A stretch of 64,000 nt of DNA from Lineus longissimus (Eukaryota > Nemertea > Pilidiophora > Heteronemertea > Lineidae). Location: assembly GCF_910592395.1 (NCBI RefSeq), contig NC_088315.1, positions 17,283,808 through 17,347,807 of the forward strand, read 5' to 3'. This document shows positions 35,706 through 46,435 of this stretch, piece by piece; positions within the stretch are counted from its first letter, which is position 1, and each line of letters opens with the position of its first letter. The notes beneath the pieces are model-generated. The model searched no databases. It worked only from the letters and a program-made list of their open reading frames with translations, and was not told the origin of the DNA. The position numbers and the translations under genes are program-made.

Positions 35706-36792
35706 TGTTCAGACGAACTATGATCAATTTCAAAGCGCCCGTGCGGGTTCCTGGAAAACTCGGTTAAATAAGTACGCGGCCGAATAAGTACTCAACATGT
35801 GACAAGTTGCGTAAGACTACTAGTTGTTGATGTCTGAGCGAAAACGAGGCTAGCGGATCGGAGGCGGCATCGGGTTTGGAGGAGCAGGACGTGTTTTCTC
35901 ATATCTCCTGAATAGTACAGTTTTCGTCAAGAAGCCGGTGAATCTTTCAACACTACAAGCAGCGAGTTTAGTTAGCACGACTAGATGAGAGCCGAGTGAT
36001 CCAGTTTCCGAACTTCCGACCAAGTTTTTAGAAGAAGTGGTGCCCCTCCCAACGGACCCAAGCCAAGTTCTGTCTCTCTCCAAACCCAAGAAAACGATGA
36101 GCGTCTGAATGAAGGAGAGTGTAGTCCGGACCATAGACATGCCCCGGTAACGTGAATCTTCATTCTTCTATATCTGCCACTCCTAGTTGCCAATGGTTCT
36201 GGGATGTTTGGTGGAATAAATACGCTTCATTATAAACAGATCAATAAGCCTGCCGGCAGCGCGGTTCTGTAAATTCGTTTGTCTAAAAACCACACCCAAC
36301 CGAGTATTATTTCGTTGGGTGTGGCCACAAAAATATATATATATTCAGGAGTAAGTCTCCTTAGTAAAAGAACACTAGAATAAGCCAAAAATAGTTTCCT
36401 CATTCAGTTAAATATGCTCATAGTTAAGAGCTTTTTAATTGTATTGTACGTCCTGTTAGTCGTCAAGTGCTCAAATAGTTAAGAGCCTTCATAAATATAT
36501 GAACATTAGTATAGTCCATTGGACTTTAAATTTAAACTAATATAATAGCCCTTGTCTGCAACAAAGGTTGTAAACGAGAGACCTCCGAATCGACGGTGAG
36601 GAAAAATAACCGTCGAAATATCGATGCCAAGCTGTTCGTGAAGGTGACACAACCAGCCCAGCTGTTCGTGAATTCAACCTGCCCAGCAGTTCGCGAAGGG
36701 GTCCAGACTTCAGCAGCAGCCAGATCAAGAAACAAAAAGTCGAGTTGCACCAGGTAACAGTTTTTACCATTTATAATTGCTTGGTGCCAACA
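35706..36792 (+). repeat. 3' LTR of element B
   Basis: 1,087 bp, the same length as the 5' copy with about four substitutions. It is preceded by the polypurine tract and followed by the TCCCT duplication. Confidence 0.93.
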
Positions 36793-36884
36793 TCCCTATT
36801 GATTCGAAGTGTTGTGGGCCTACTGGTCGATGAGTGCGCATGTGGAATGACGTAAATGGTAAGGCCACTCGCCGACCGTTTATA

Positions 36885-38610
36885 CAGGTTGTCTCATAAA
36901 ACTGAAGCACCTTTTAGATTGATCCAAACCCCCCAAAACAAAAAAGTCCTTATTGAAACTCTGAAGGAAAATCTACGAATGCTTGCATTAGTAAAGCAAA
37001 GTGAGATTCAGGCAATGATAATAGTCACGAAATTCCGAAGAAAAACGAGGAGCTCATCCTCGAGCAGAAGCAAGAACAATGGCATGGCCGGAAGAAGACG
37101 GTGATGGAGCCCCGTGATCCGTTATGGCCACAGGTTGAGGACCAGCTTTACCAATGGCTGCAGCAGATGAGAGAGCGTCGCCTCGCAGTCTCCGTTCTCG
37201 ACATTCAAGATAAGGCGTTGGTAGTGTGGCAAAGCTGGTGGAATGCGTTAGCCCAAAATGTCAGAGGAGGGATTCAGCATTGTCGCTCTCAGCTATGGGA
37301 TTTCAACCCATCCATAGGCTGGGTGGAGTGCTTGATGAAGAGACGCCACGTGTCCCTACGGAAGGTGACCAAGAATACAACGACCGTCCCCGCTGATGCT
37401 GCTGCAAGGATCCAGACCTTCCGAGATGCGGTTACTGGGAGCATCGATCGTCTTGATATACAGATGCGGTTCTTCTTTAACATGGACCAAACCTTTGTCC
37501 TGTTTGATATGAGAACCATGTACACGGCCAACACCACGGGGGAGAAGGCCATAGACGTCCGATCATCTAGGTCCAATACCAAGCTGGGAGACACCGTCAC
37601 CCTCTGCATCGCAGCCTCTGGAGCAAAGTTGCCGGCGCACATCACCTTCCCCAGCCGTCCGGGTGTTTGCAGCCCTCCAAGACAACCCACCAGTAGATGT
37701 AAAGATTACCCAGTCGGCGGAAACTGGTTGGATGAGAGAGGAAACGGCGCACCACTGGTTAGATGAAGTCCTATCACCCCACGTCATCGACAACGAGGCC
37801 GACCAGTTCCTGTTAATCGTCGATCATTATCGGGTCCACCGGACAGAGAACTTCCGGACGAGAGTCCGCGACATGAGAGGCAGCCTGGATTACGTACCTG
37901 CTGGTTGCACATCCCTCGTACAACCGTTAGACGTTGCAGTCATGAAGTCCTTCAAATGTCACGTACGGCGACAATGGAAATGGTGGAAGAAGGACCACAC
38001 GGACGAACGAGGAGACTGCCCTCACATCGGCCTGAGAGACGTGACCAACATCATCAGAGATTCCTGGGATGGTGTTGATGAGGACGTTATCGTCAACTGA
38101 TTTGAAACATCGTTTCGACCAAGGCCAATCGAAGCTGGACCACATGCTATCTTGGAGGAAGAAGAGGAGACTGCCGTGGATGGACCAGAGTTCGTGAATG
38201 TTGTTCGAGGAGGACATTGTGATCGACTTGAATTGACTGTGGGTGTTGTGAATGATTGTGTGTACGATTCTGAACGCTGGACAATCTAATATTGTGTATC
38301 TTTAGGTTTGAAAAAAAATTGAATCGGGATTTGCATCGTTCTTTTTTATTCCTTCACTGAACACTTCGGACAAGACTGTACATCAGAGGGATGTTCGGTT
38401 TTGTCTCCAGATATGTGACGGACAACTTCTCATTCTTACCAATTTCGCACTGCAAAGTATCTTTCAAAGCCCGAAGCTGGTAAGGGATGATAAGACCCGA
38501 AGACATGCTCCATTACCTCCCTGAGCAATGCCTCACTTTGAAAGGGCAGGTCAGTCCCTAAAACCAGCAGAAGCCAATATGTCAGTTGGACTTTTTTCAT
38601 GGACACCCTG
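36885..38610 (+). mobile_element. pogo/Tigger-like DNA transposon, 1.7 kb
   Basis: The termini CAGGTTGTCTCATAAAA and the complement of CAGGGTGTCCATGAAAAAAG are flanked by TA (36,883-36,884 and 38,611-38,612), as in the IS630-Tc1-mariner superfamily. It encodes a broken DDE transposase and is visibly richer in G+C than its surroundings. Confidence 0.8.
37101..38100 (+). pseudogene. pogo-type DDE transposase, frameshifted
   Basis: Two overlapping frames, 37,101-37,766 and 37,663-38,100, together give a CENP-B/pogo-like protein. The first frame has an N-terminal helix-rich DNA-binding-like region and the first catalytic Asp in FNMDQTFVLFD. The second has the next Asp in LLIVDHYRVH and a C-terminal acidic position in LVQPLDVAVMKSF, the DDD/E signature of the pogo group. 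The frameshift is near 37,650-37,670 in a G/C-rich stretch. A TGA at 38,098-38,100 is followed by more similar-looking sequence, so a nonsense change is also possible. Not functional as read. Confidence 0.8.
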
Positions 38611-38612
38611 TA

Positions 38613-39562
38613 CACTACCAATGACGATTAGTTGAAAATGTTCTGGCACACTCAGTACAATGGCCGAAGGCCCGATCCCATTATCCAATTAATAGGAGAC
38701 CTACGAATCGGTTTCAACAACCCAAACATTAAGGATTGGACTCGAAACTGATGTATATTCGATATGAGGCCTGGACAACCCTCTCTGGAATCCCAGCCAA
38801 TGATCGGCCTTCTCAATAGCTCTGTTCGCCACCCTATGAGTCAGGGGCGGCGACACCGGCTGTTAATGAAGTGGTGTTATTTTCATGAAACTACAGTATG
38901 TATATACGCATATCAGTGCGACTCGTATAATATAGATTCCGAGCCTCGACCAATACCAATATATACCCCCACAGCTCCCAACATGTTCACATATTCCATT
39001 CAAATCATATCGGAATGTCGCATCATACTAGAAACTGCCAAGTTTGTCGATGCAGTCATTACCGATTTGCTGCAGGCAATTGATCGGACATAGGCCTATC
39101 CCAAAACAGTCGCCAACACACAAATTGATCCTCAAAATCAATGACACACTCATAAGCAAGTTGCAGGGCTCCTCCACAACGTATTTGAGTGCAAGGAGAC
39201 AGACCAGTTACTAATGATGAAACGCAACAGGACAACTATCCCATTGAAATTCTTACATGTAATTCGATGACTGCGAGGGTATATGCCAACCATTCGTCTC
39301 ATCTTGAAATAGGGTGCAATTGACACGCTTCTCCGAACCTTGACATCCCAAAAGGACTCTATATGGAACACGGATTTAAACTTTCGGTTAAATTTTCAGG
39401 GAGAAGTTGTATCAGTTACAAGTATGTAATCAGCAGTTAGTTCTTTTGAAGCGGCAAATAACGACCAAATTATAATGAATTACAAAGGTTCCTCTCTGCT
39501 GATTATTCCTTCGACCAATTACCGAACACGCCATGTGTCCATGCCCCATAGTCCGTGCGGAG
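38613..39562. other. Host sequence, no gene recognised
   Basis: An open frame at 38,764-39,093 has no domain I know. A roughly 35-bp stretch near 38,870-38,905 matches 19,055-19,090 in reverse complement. Otherwise featureless. Confidence 0.4.
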
Positions 39563-39568
39563 CACGGG

Positions 39569-40553
39569 TATGGCAAGCCAAAGCGGAATTTATTCAAGAC
39601 TTTAGAATTACCATTCAAGAAGTTAAATATAAGTTCAAGAAGGAAATATATGTTCAAAACTAAAATATGTTCAACCTTGAATCAAATGTTTTCAACCTTG
39701 AATAAAATATGTTCAACCTTGAATAAAATATGTCCAACCTTGGATAAAATATGTTCAACCTTGAATAAAATATGTCCAACCTTGAACAAAATATATTCAA
39801 CCTTGAACAAAATATATTCAAGACTCACGTGACCATATTCAAGACGCACGTGACCACAAAATTGATGACGTAGTTGCTCATGTTTTGATGCTTTACGGAC
39901 TTTCCCGAACCCGCGTCCGGACTTTCCCGAACCCATGGTACTTGTGTTGCGTTTCGGAGCTCGAATTGTTCGCACGAGGTTTTGACACATGGTTGTACAC
40001 GTACCTAGCCGCCTACACCTGACATGTACTGTAATCCTACACATCATGACATGGATGCCGAGTGAATGTCAGAGTCGATACATGTTTCACAGACATATCA
40101 GGCAAATTATAGGTTCAAAATGCGCAATGCCTCTCACCTTTCATTCTTAAGGCCGACACCACTGTATCGGATTCTCGTTGTCTTTTGACATGTTTGAGTG
40201 TTTAGGCTATACAGGCAATCAATCATGTCGTGAAACAGAACGCATCAGAAGTACCACAGATTCTACGCTCTACGTCATCAATTTTGTAGTCACGTGCGTC
40301 TTGAATATGGTCACGTGAGTCTTGAATATATTTTGTTCAAGGTTGAATATATTTTGTTCAAGGTTGGACATATTTTATTCAAGGTTGAACATATTTTATT
40401 CAAGGTTGAACATATTTTATTCAAGGTTGAAAAAATTTGATTCAAGGTTGAACATATTTTAGTCTTGAACATATATTTCCTTCTTGAACTTATATTTAAC
40501 TTCTTGAATGGTAATTCTAAAGTCTTGAATAAATTCCGCTTTGGCTTGCCATA
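39569..40553. mobile_element. 985-bp foldback element, family 1 copy 2
   Basis: Termini TATGGCAAGCCAAAGCGGAA and complement, arms of about 280-300 bp, and a perfect 6-bp duplication cacggg at 39,563-39,568 and 40,554-40,559. Each arm contains a minisatellite of roughly 21-22 bp (GTTCAACCTTGAATAAAATAT type), eight or so units in the left arm (39,664-39,830) mirrored in the right (40,315-40,470). Open frames across the minisatellite are repeat artefacts. Confidence 0.9.
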
Positions 40554-40595
40554 CACGGGTAATTGCTAGTCGTTTTATCATCTTTGACCTTCAAG

Positions 40596-40602
40596 TATAA
40601 AA
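40596..40602 (+). promoter_or_regulatory. TATA box of LamG-like gene 2
   Basis: TATAAAA, 76 bp before the ATG at 40,678, in the same place as in copy 1. Confidence 0.7.
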
Positions 40603-40677
40603 CGTGGAGCCGAATACATTAGGTCTTCACGGTTTGGCACTGTCCTTTCACTTTACGAACGCAAACACTGGGTTGGA

Positions 40678-41788
40678 ATGCCGCCCATAGACATCGACCC
40701 GTTGACGCAAATCTCCTTTACGATATTCTTTCGTGTACGATGTCTAGACCAAACGGCGTATATTTTCGATTGTTTACATAAGTGTTCCTTTTTGGCGGTC
40801 TGGCTGAGACAAACTCAGATAGGAGTGAAATGGAATCGAAATTGCACAGTGGCGCGAGGAGGATCTAGCTCTGTGACAACACACGTCGCTATCCACCCCA
40901 TCAGTTTCGGAAGTAAAGATTGGATATTTTTAGCAGTTACAGCGGATCGTCAGAGAAATATTTTCCGGATTTTTGTCAACGGGAAAAAGGAAGGCACGAT
41001 CGCTACTCATGCTGCGTATACGGGACACTCATGTCCAATAACACTGGGGAGCAACGCGGCAGGAAACGACGGGTATTTCGTAGGGTTGATGTCAATGTTG
41101 AGAGTGTTTTCTTATACGCTGAGTCCTCGTCATATCGAGAGCATGTACCGGGCGAGCAATGGTAAGAACATCCGCAGGAAATCATTAGGCTTATATAAGT
41201 TTATTGTACTTGCCGGTTTAGGCTTATCGATCTCAATGAAAGCTGTTTCCTGAGGGTCGATCGCGATGTTATCAAGATTTGCCCTGATAACCCTTTGATT
41301 AGACAGCAGAACAATAGGAATTTAGGTCGAGGTGCGAACGGGATTTGTTTAATGACAATATACCAAGTATTGGGCAAAGCGTGAATACATTCAATAACTT
41401 CTTTTAACTCAAAACGACAGCAGTAGCTTCTAAAAGTAAATGTGCCTCAAATTCAATAGGACATACGCAATATCACGATTCTGCGATCATTCTAACTTTT
41501 CTTATTTTCTTTCTTCCCGGCCTAGCTCAAGCAGCCTTAAACATTATTTTCACTAAACGCAGACTACGAGATACATTGACCGAGTTGGTGACAATCAAAC
41601 TTGCTCGTTCACGACTTGAATGCGGACACATCAGCCGAGAAAGTGAGCGGGAAAACTCCAAGACGTGCATGGAATTTACTTTCAGAGGATCAAGCTGTCA
41701 TATGAAATATGACATAAAGGAAGAATGTGATAATAACAAGCCTTTCAAGATCAAAACGTTCAGCAGTCGATATGTCATTATACCCTAA
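40678..41788 (+). CDS. LamG/concanavalin A-like domain protein, paralogue 2
   Basis: Predicted exon 1 at 40,678-41,161, intron 41,162-41,525 (GTAAGA...CCTAG, phase 1) and exon 2 at 41,526-41,788. The CDS is 747 nt and 248 aa with no stop, exactly the exon lengths of the copy at 8,537. The jelly-roll signature blocks are kept, with scattered substitutions. Exon 2 is almost identical between the copies. Both copies being open argues that they are expressed genes rather than remnants. Ligand and location are unknown; no signal peptide is seen. Confidence 0.72.
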
Positions 41789-43720
41789 ACGCAGTGCGTG
41801 GACGCCCGAGACAAGGTCGATTCTCCGGGTGCTGGTGGTCGGTCGCTTTGTCACTCCTGGTCCCGCCAACGCCGAACTCATGAAGACCGTTTCTTTGCCA
41901 GATGCATAGAATATGCATTTCGGGGAAGACATTATCTGTCTATTAGCTTGTTAACCAGATTTATTGACCTTAGCCAGCAAAAGGTAATGTCAACTGAGCT
42001 TAACTGAAAGAACGCCTCAGTTCGTTAAATATTTGTGTATTTAGCCACTGGCATCGCAAATATTTGCTTACATATTACTCTCAACATGATGTTCTTTCTA
42101 CCTTATACTCCCAGCAAAGTAGACTCGCAATTGTTCTGGTAAAAAAGTTTATTTTCAGATTTTGTTTTAGTCGCGATTTTGGGAGTGCTTCCATGTTGTT
42201 TCCATTGTCTAGATTGGCATTGCGCAGCAACACGACACGGGTGTGGTCGATACGTACCTGCATATAAATAGATCCATGAGCTTTCTAAGATTGTGATACA
42301 TAATTCCACTTAAACATCTAACTTAATCAGCAGAACATGTTTTTTTTTTGTCGCTGTCATTTTAAGCGATTGAAAGGGTTGATACAAAAGCATGTGTTAG
42401 AGTTTTAAAACGGGTTCTGGAACACATTTGTCGCCGTGATGACCGTAAAGTATGCAAGAGGTCATGGATCTTGCGAGACTGGAGAATATATCGCAATACG
42501 ACATGAATGGTCGTTTCATTTTCCCTGCTGCCATACCAGGTGTTTTAACGTGATAACCTGTGCCGAGTCGTAAAATGGAAATTCCCAACGGTAAAGTTTT
42601 CACTTTTCTCAGAAATAATTGTAAATAATGATTCGAGGTATATTTCCGTTTACACAACATACCCAGGCACTGTACTGTGCACACGATGCACAGCACAGCT
42701 TATACGCCGGTCATGACCATCTGACACTGAGCCATGTTCTTTTCTAAATTTAGCATATGCCACCATGACACCTCATTGACTCACTCTTGATCTAGCCTCA
42801 TCCATATAAGATGTTCGGGTACCAACATTGCCGAGGAGCTGCAATGCTTCCACCAAGTATTTGTAGATGGCATCACTAGTCACACGCGTCGGTATAAGTG
42901 TTGGCGTCAATGCCGCGTCATTCCCCGGGCGGTTATAAATATTTGAACGCTGGTGAAAAAAGCCCGGAAGTGTGAGAAACCACGTGTAAGCAACATATTA
43001 TTTGACAGCAAACCGGTGGATTGTTGCTTGTCCTCCGAACTGGTAGATCGTTCGAAACAACGGGAGAAGGAACAGGTCTTTGCAACGCAGGCAGTACGAA
43101 GGGACGGAGTTTGATTATTTTCGGCCGTTTTGTTTGCAGACTTACTCGGTGATTGAGACGTACTTCAAAAGATCCACGCGGTAGATTTTTAGGCCCTTAA
43201 GTCACGAGCGGAAGTAGATTAGAATTACCATGGGCGTGTACGATAAGGTAGGCAACATTTTTAGACAAATTGGTACTTTTTATTCTTTTACCTTGCAACG
43301 TCTATCCACATGTTTTAGCAAAATGAATCTTTGTGGAAATGGGAACTTCTCCGATAACTTTCAACACATTTGAACAGGAACTTAAAAATTTAAAAAATAC
43401 ACGATTTCAGAACGTCTTGATGGTGAAAGGCAGCCAGGCAACAATCTAATTTTCAGGTGAAACATCATTTTCCGAAATTTCTCTCAAATATATTTTGAGA
43501 AAACTGTCATCGAATTTCTGAAGTTATTATCAAAAAGGAATCGTTTTCGTCATTTCTTTATGACAGTTAGTTGTGAACTGAGTATTAATTTGCAGTGAGG
43601 CAATTAAAGGGCATAGTTAGCTGAAGTCGTCACTTTTTCAATCAGTGATACCTGCACTGTATTTTGAGTCAATCCTTTAAAATAATGAAGTGGGGGCTTT
43701 CGATTTTCTTTGATTGACCA

Positions 43721-44354
43721 TTCTAAAATACCTTGGTACCGTAAAGTCAACTTTTAAATGGAAAATGCATAAGCCTCGTTCTGAGAGTGGAGTGTTTTGG
43801 ACACGCAACCAAGATGCTCTACCAAAGTTCCCTCGGGTTGCACTAAAATGTGGAAACCATGCACACAGCTCACTTCAGAAGTTTGAGGCTCTCAAAACAC
43901 TGCTTCAAACACAAATCAGCCAAGGAAGCATCAACCACCCTAAGTTTTTTAATGAGCACTACACATATTTGCTGAGAAAAACGCTCCAAATAGCCCATTT
44001 GCGCGGATTTTAGCATCACTTGAGCGAGCCGATCCGGACTTCCTATACGCGCTGCCGTAACATAATGTAAACAACGGCGCTACCGGCGCTCCGGGCAGGC
44101 GATGGATGGAATTTGCAAAATTCGCACATATTCAAGTTATTTCGTGGCCTATCTTTTTAAGTTTGAGGTATTTTAGAATAGAAATTGAACCCGAGGCGGA
44201 GGACCTTGGTTGAGTTACCAAGACACTCTCGGGTGGAGCTAAAATTTCGTCCAAACCCTCGCCTATCGGCTCGGGTTTGGACTGTATTTTAGCTCCACCC
44301 GAGAGTGTCTTGGTAACTCAACCAAGGTCCTCCGCCTCGGGTTCAATTCCTTAA
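43721..44354. mobile_element. 0.63-kb palindrome-bearing element, copy 2
   Basis: The same element as 11,951-12,642 with two internal deletions, inserted without target duplication; the empty site is at about 11,437 in copy 1. Its palindrome is at 44,183-44,348. The 40-nt loop (44,246-44,285) is the reverse complement of the loop in the other copy (39 of 40 positions). The conserved open frame here runs 43,714-44,013 and is unrecognised. Confidence 0.78.
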
Positions 44355-44380
44355 GTAACACGAGAATGCCACTCATCAAA

Positions 44381-44592
44381 AGAATAGTAGTATTGTGGTG
44401 GTAGGAACTAGGTTATGTTTTAGGCCCTTTTGACCAAAGACCTTACAGGTCTTTTGCCCCAAATTAGCCTACAACCCCAAAGAACCATCCACCACAATAC
44501 TACTATTCTATCATTCATGAGATTCCCAGTGAAGCGTTGCAATGAAATGGTCAATGAAATGGTGAGGGAATACTAGAGCTCAATGGGTTAAT
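44381..44592 (+). repeat. Polinton left TIR with terminal foldback
   Basis: 212 bp, identical to the right TIR at 62,575-62,786 in reverse complement. Its outer 129 bp (44,381-44,509) form an imperfect palindrome, since AGAATAGTAGTATTGTGG at the tip returns as its complement. The inner stem AAAGACC/GGTCTTT closes on a short loop near 44,440. Confidence 0.95.
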
Positions 44593-45176
44593 GTAATCAT
44601 GACTTACTGTATTCCAACAGAAAGCACACGTCAATAGCTTTCCAAGGATACCTCATTTGCAAATATCCGTTAAAAAATAGCAGAGAAATTGACCCTATTC
44701 CCATGCATGTGCCACACTGAATGAGATATCACATGACAGCTGTGACGCGCATAATCAATAGGCGCTCTTATTACCTTAAACAGATGTTACTTTTAAATAG
44801 GCATAAATGTTATCGGTCTAAATAAAAAGTTCAATAGCCTAGTGGGATAACATATGCTTACCACGCAGAATACCCGGGTTCGAGTCTGGCCTATGTCAAG
44901 CTTGTTTAGTTAGATGTTACAATGAAAGATGTCGCAATCGGTTCTGGTCAACGAGATGGTAGTTTGTGTTTGTACATAGCAACCATCCTCCTGACAGTGA
45001 TCGTTGTTAAGGACCAAAATGCGCATGACTGAATTGCTAATGAGAGCCGATCAATATTACAATAAAGAATAGTTTATCAATTACCATATGTGGCATAAAG
45101 CCACGCTCCATGAATTTTAGAGGCCTTAATTTTGCCTGGAAAATGTAACATAATTTTACTAGTAAATAAATAGAAA
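44593..45176. other. Polinton left non-coding region
   Basis: AT-rich, with no open frame on either strand that I can support. Contains the tRNA-like sequence near 44,826-44,897. It probably includes promoter or origin sequence for the left end (inference). Confidence 0.5.
44826..44897 (+). other. tRNA-like sequence with box A and box B
   Basis: Box A TAGCCTAGTGGG (44,835-44,846) and box B GGTTCGAGTCT (44,877-44,887) are spaced as in a tRNA, with an anticodon-loop-like TTACCAC between. Acceptor-stem ends do not pair well, so it is likely a degenerate tRNA, a tRNA-derived SINE head or a Pol III promoter rather than a working tRNA. Confidence 0.4.
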
Positions 45177-46435
45177 ATGGCAACAGGATATTTATTAAAT
45201 ACCGAAAGGGCACATAAGATTCCACTTGGTTTAAAAGCTGAGAGGCAGCATCATATCATCACTCATAACCCCTCATCTGCTAACCCCAAAGAAACACTGT
45301 ATGTTAGAATACCGGCATTGCGAGAGAATACATTCTTTGTACCTAAATCTCTTTATCTGTCTGCTGATGTAACCATTTCTGGTGATTCTAAAAATAGTGT
45401 TGTAAATAATCTTGGTAGAAACCTAATCTCAAAGATGGTGGTTAAGTGGGGAACAGAGAAGATATTTGACCTTGACGAATACAGTCATTATTCTACATTT
45501 AAAGATCTGTGGTTAACAGAAGAAGAAAGAAATGATAGAGTTTTTCAGGGTATTCAATCAGAAAATCTTAGAGAATTAAGATCAGGAGTCGCTGAAGCTG
45601 ATGTCACTGGAGAAACAGCTAATGAAAAGACATTAAAGAAAGTGTTTGACAAGAAGTACAAAATACCGTTAGATTTTGAATTATTCCACCATCATGCTCC
45701 ATTTTACAAGTTTCCAATTCAAGAAGATGTGATTATTGAAATCACATTAGCACCAAAGGAAGAGATCATAGTTACCGCAACCACAGCAAGTATGGGCTAC
45801 AAACTAGAGAATATTTGTTTTGAATATGACACCGTAACCAACAAGATGATTGCTAGTCAATTGAGTAACAAGTACAATTCTGGATTCTCAATATTTTATG
45901 ATTGGGTAGACCATTTTAAGACAGTCAATGTTACTGCTAATGAAACACTAATTAATGAGAACATCAACTTTCCAAGAATGTCTATTAAAGGATTATTGTT
46001 ACTATTTGTGTCTGACTATGTAGATGGAGCTAGAGATTCAGAGAAGTTTGAAAACCCTAACATAAGTAAAGTGCAGATCACAATAGAGGGTGTTGCCAAT
46101 CAGGTGTTCCCAGAAGGAATGAGAATGATGGATCAATTGGAGGAGATCAAGAAACATTACTGATGTCTGAAGATTTGAAGAAAACTTATGACTGTTACAT
46201 GACAATGGAGAAATACTATGGTGATTCTAATCACTATGGTTTATGGTTGGATTTGAGAACCACAGAAGACAACCGCTTACACGGATCAGGAAAGAAGCTT
46301 CAGAACACAAAAGATGGTATTCAATTATCTGTTTCAAAGAAATCTGGAAAGGGACCATACAAAATGCACATATTCGTGGTTTCTGACGCCCAGGTTAACA
46401 TTCAGAATTCTCAGATTGCTTCACTCCAGCACTGA
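45177..46435 (+). pseudogene. Major-capsid-like protein, frame-broken
   Basis: Two frames, 45,177-46,163 (328 aa) and 46,163-46,435 (90 aa), meet at TGATG, where the stop of one overlaps the start of the other. The first resembles the conserved capsid-type protein found at this position in many metazoan Polintons, with strand-rich sequence, an LGRNLISKMVVKWG block and a DYVDGARDSEKFENP block. The second matches the expected C-terminus of the same protein (LWLDLRT, LHGSGKKL). I therefore infer a one-base frameshift in a roughly 420-aa protein, although coupled re-initiation at TGATG is possible. A double jelly-roll fold is expected but not provable by eye. The stop at 46,433 lies in a hairpin repeat array. 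Confidence 0.62.

Larger units (their letters stand above)
19222..36792 (+). mobile_element. BEL/Pao LTR retrotransposon B, with nested insertions
   Basis: The LTRs are 1,087 bp each, beginning TG and ending CA, flanked by a perfect 5-bp duplication TCCCT (19,217-19,221 and 36,793-36,797). A primer-binding site starting TGGTCTCTCCGACC follows the 5' LTR, and a G-rich polypurine tract precedes the 3' LTR (about 35,695-35,703). After removing the nested 9.1-kb element A (with C), the internal region is about 6.3 kb, encoding Gag, protease, reverse transcriptase, RNase H and integrase. Five lesions inactivate the coding region, yet the LTRs differ at only about 4 positions. Confidence 0.93.
40572..44380 (+). 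repeat. Segmental duplication copy 2, left part
   Basis: Collinear with 8,433-11,457, except for the hairpin element at 43,721-44,354, which copy 1 lacks here. It continues after the Polinton at 62,787. Long stretches (41,790-43,720) show no gene. Confidence 0.9.

Noticed and set aside
39533-40556. Open frames with repeated NKICSTLNKI-type peptides near 39,664-39,832 and 40,311-40,556
   Set aside because: They are translations of the minisatellite in the arms of the foldback element, with no independent gene signal.
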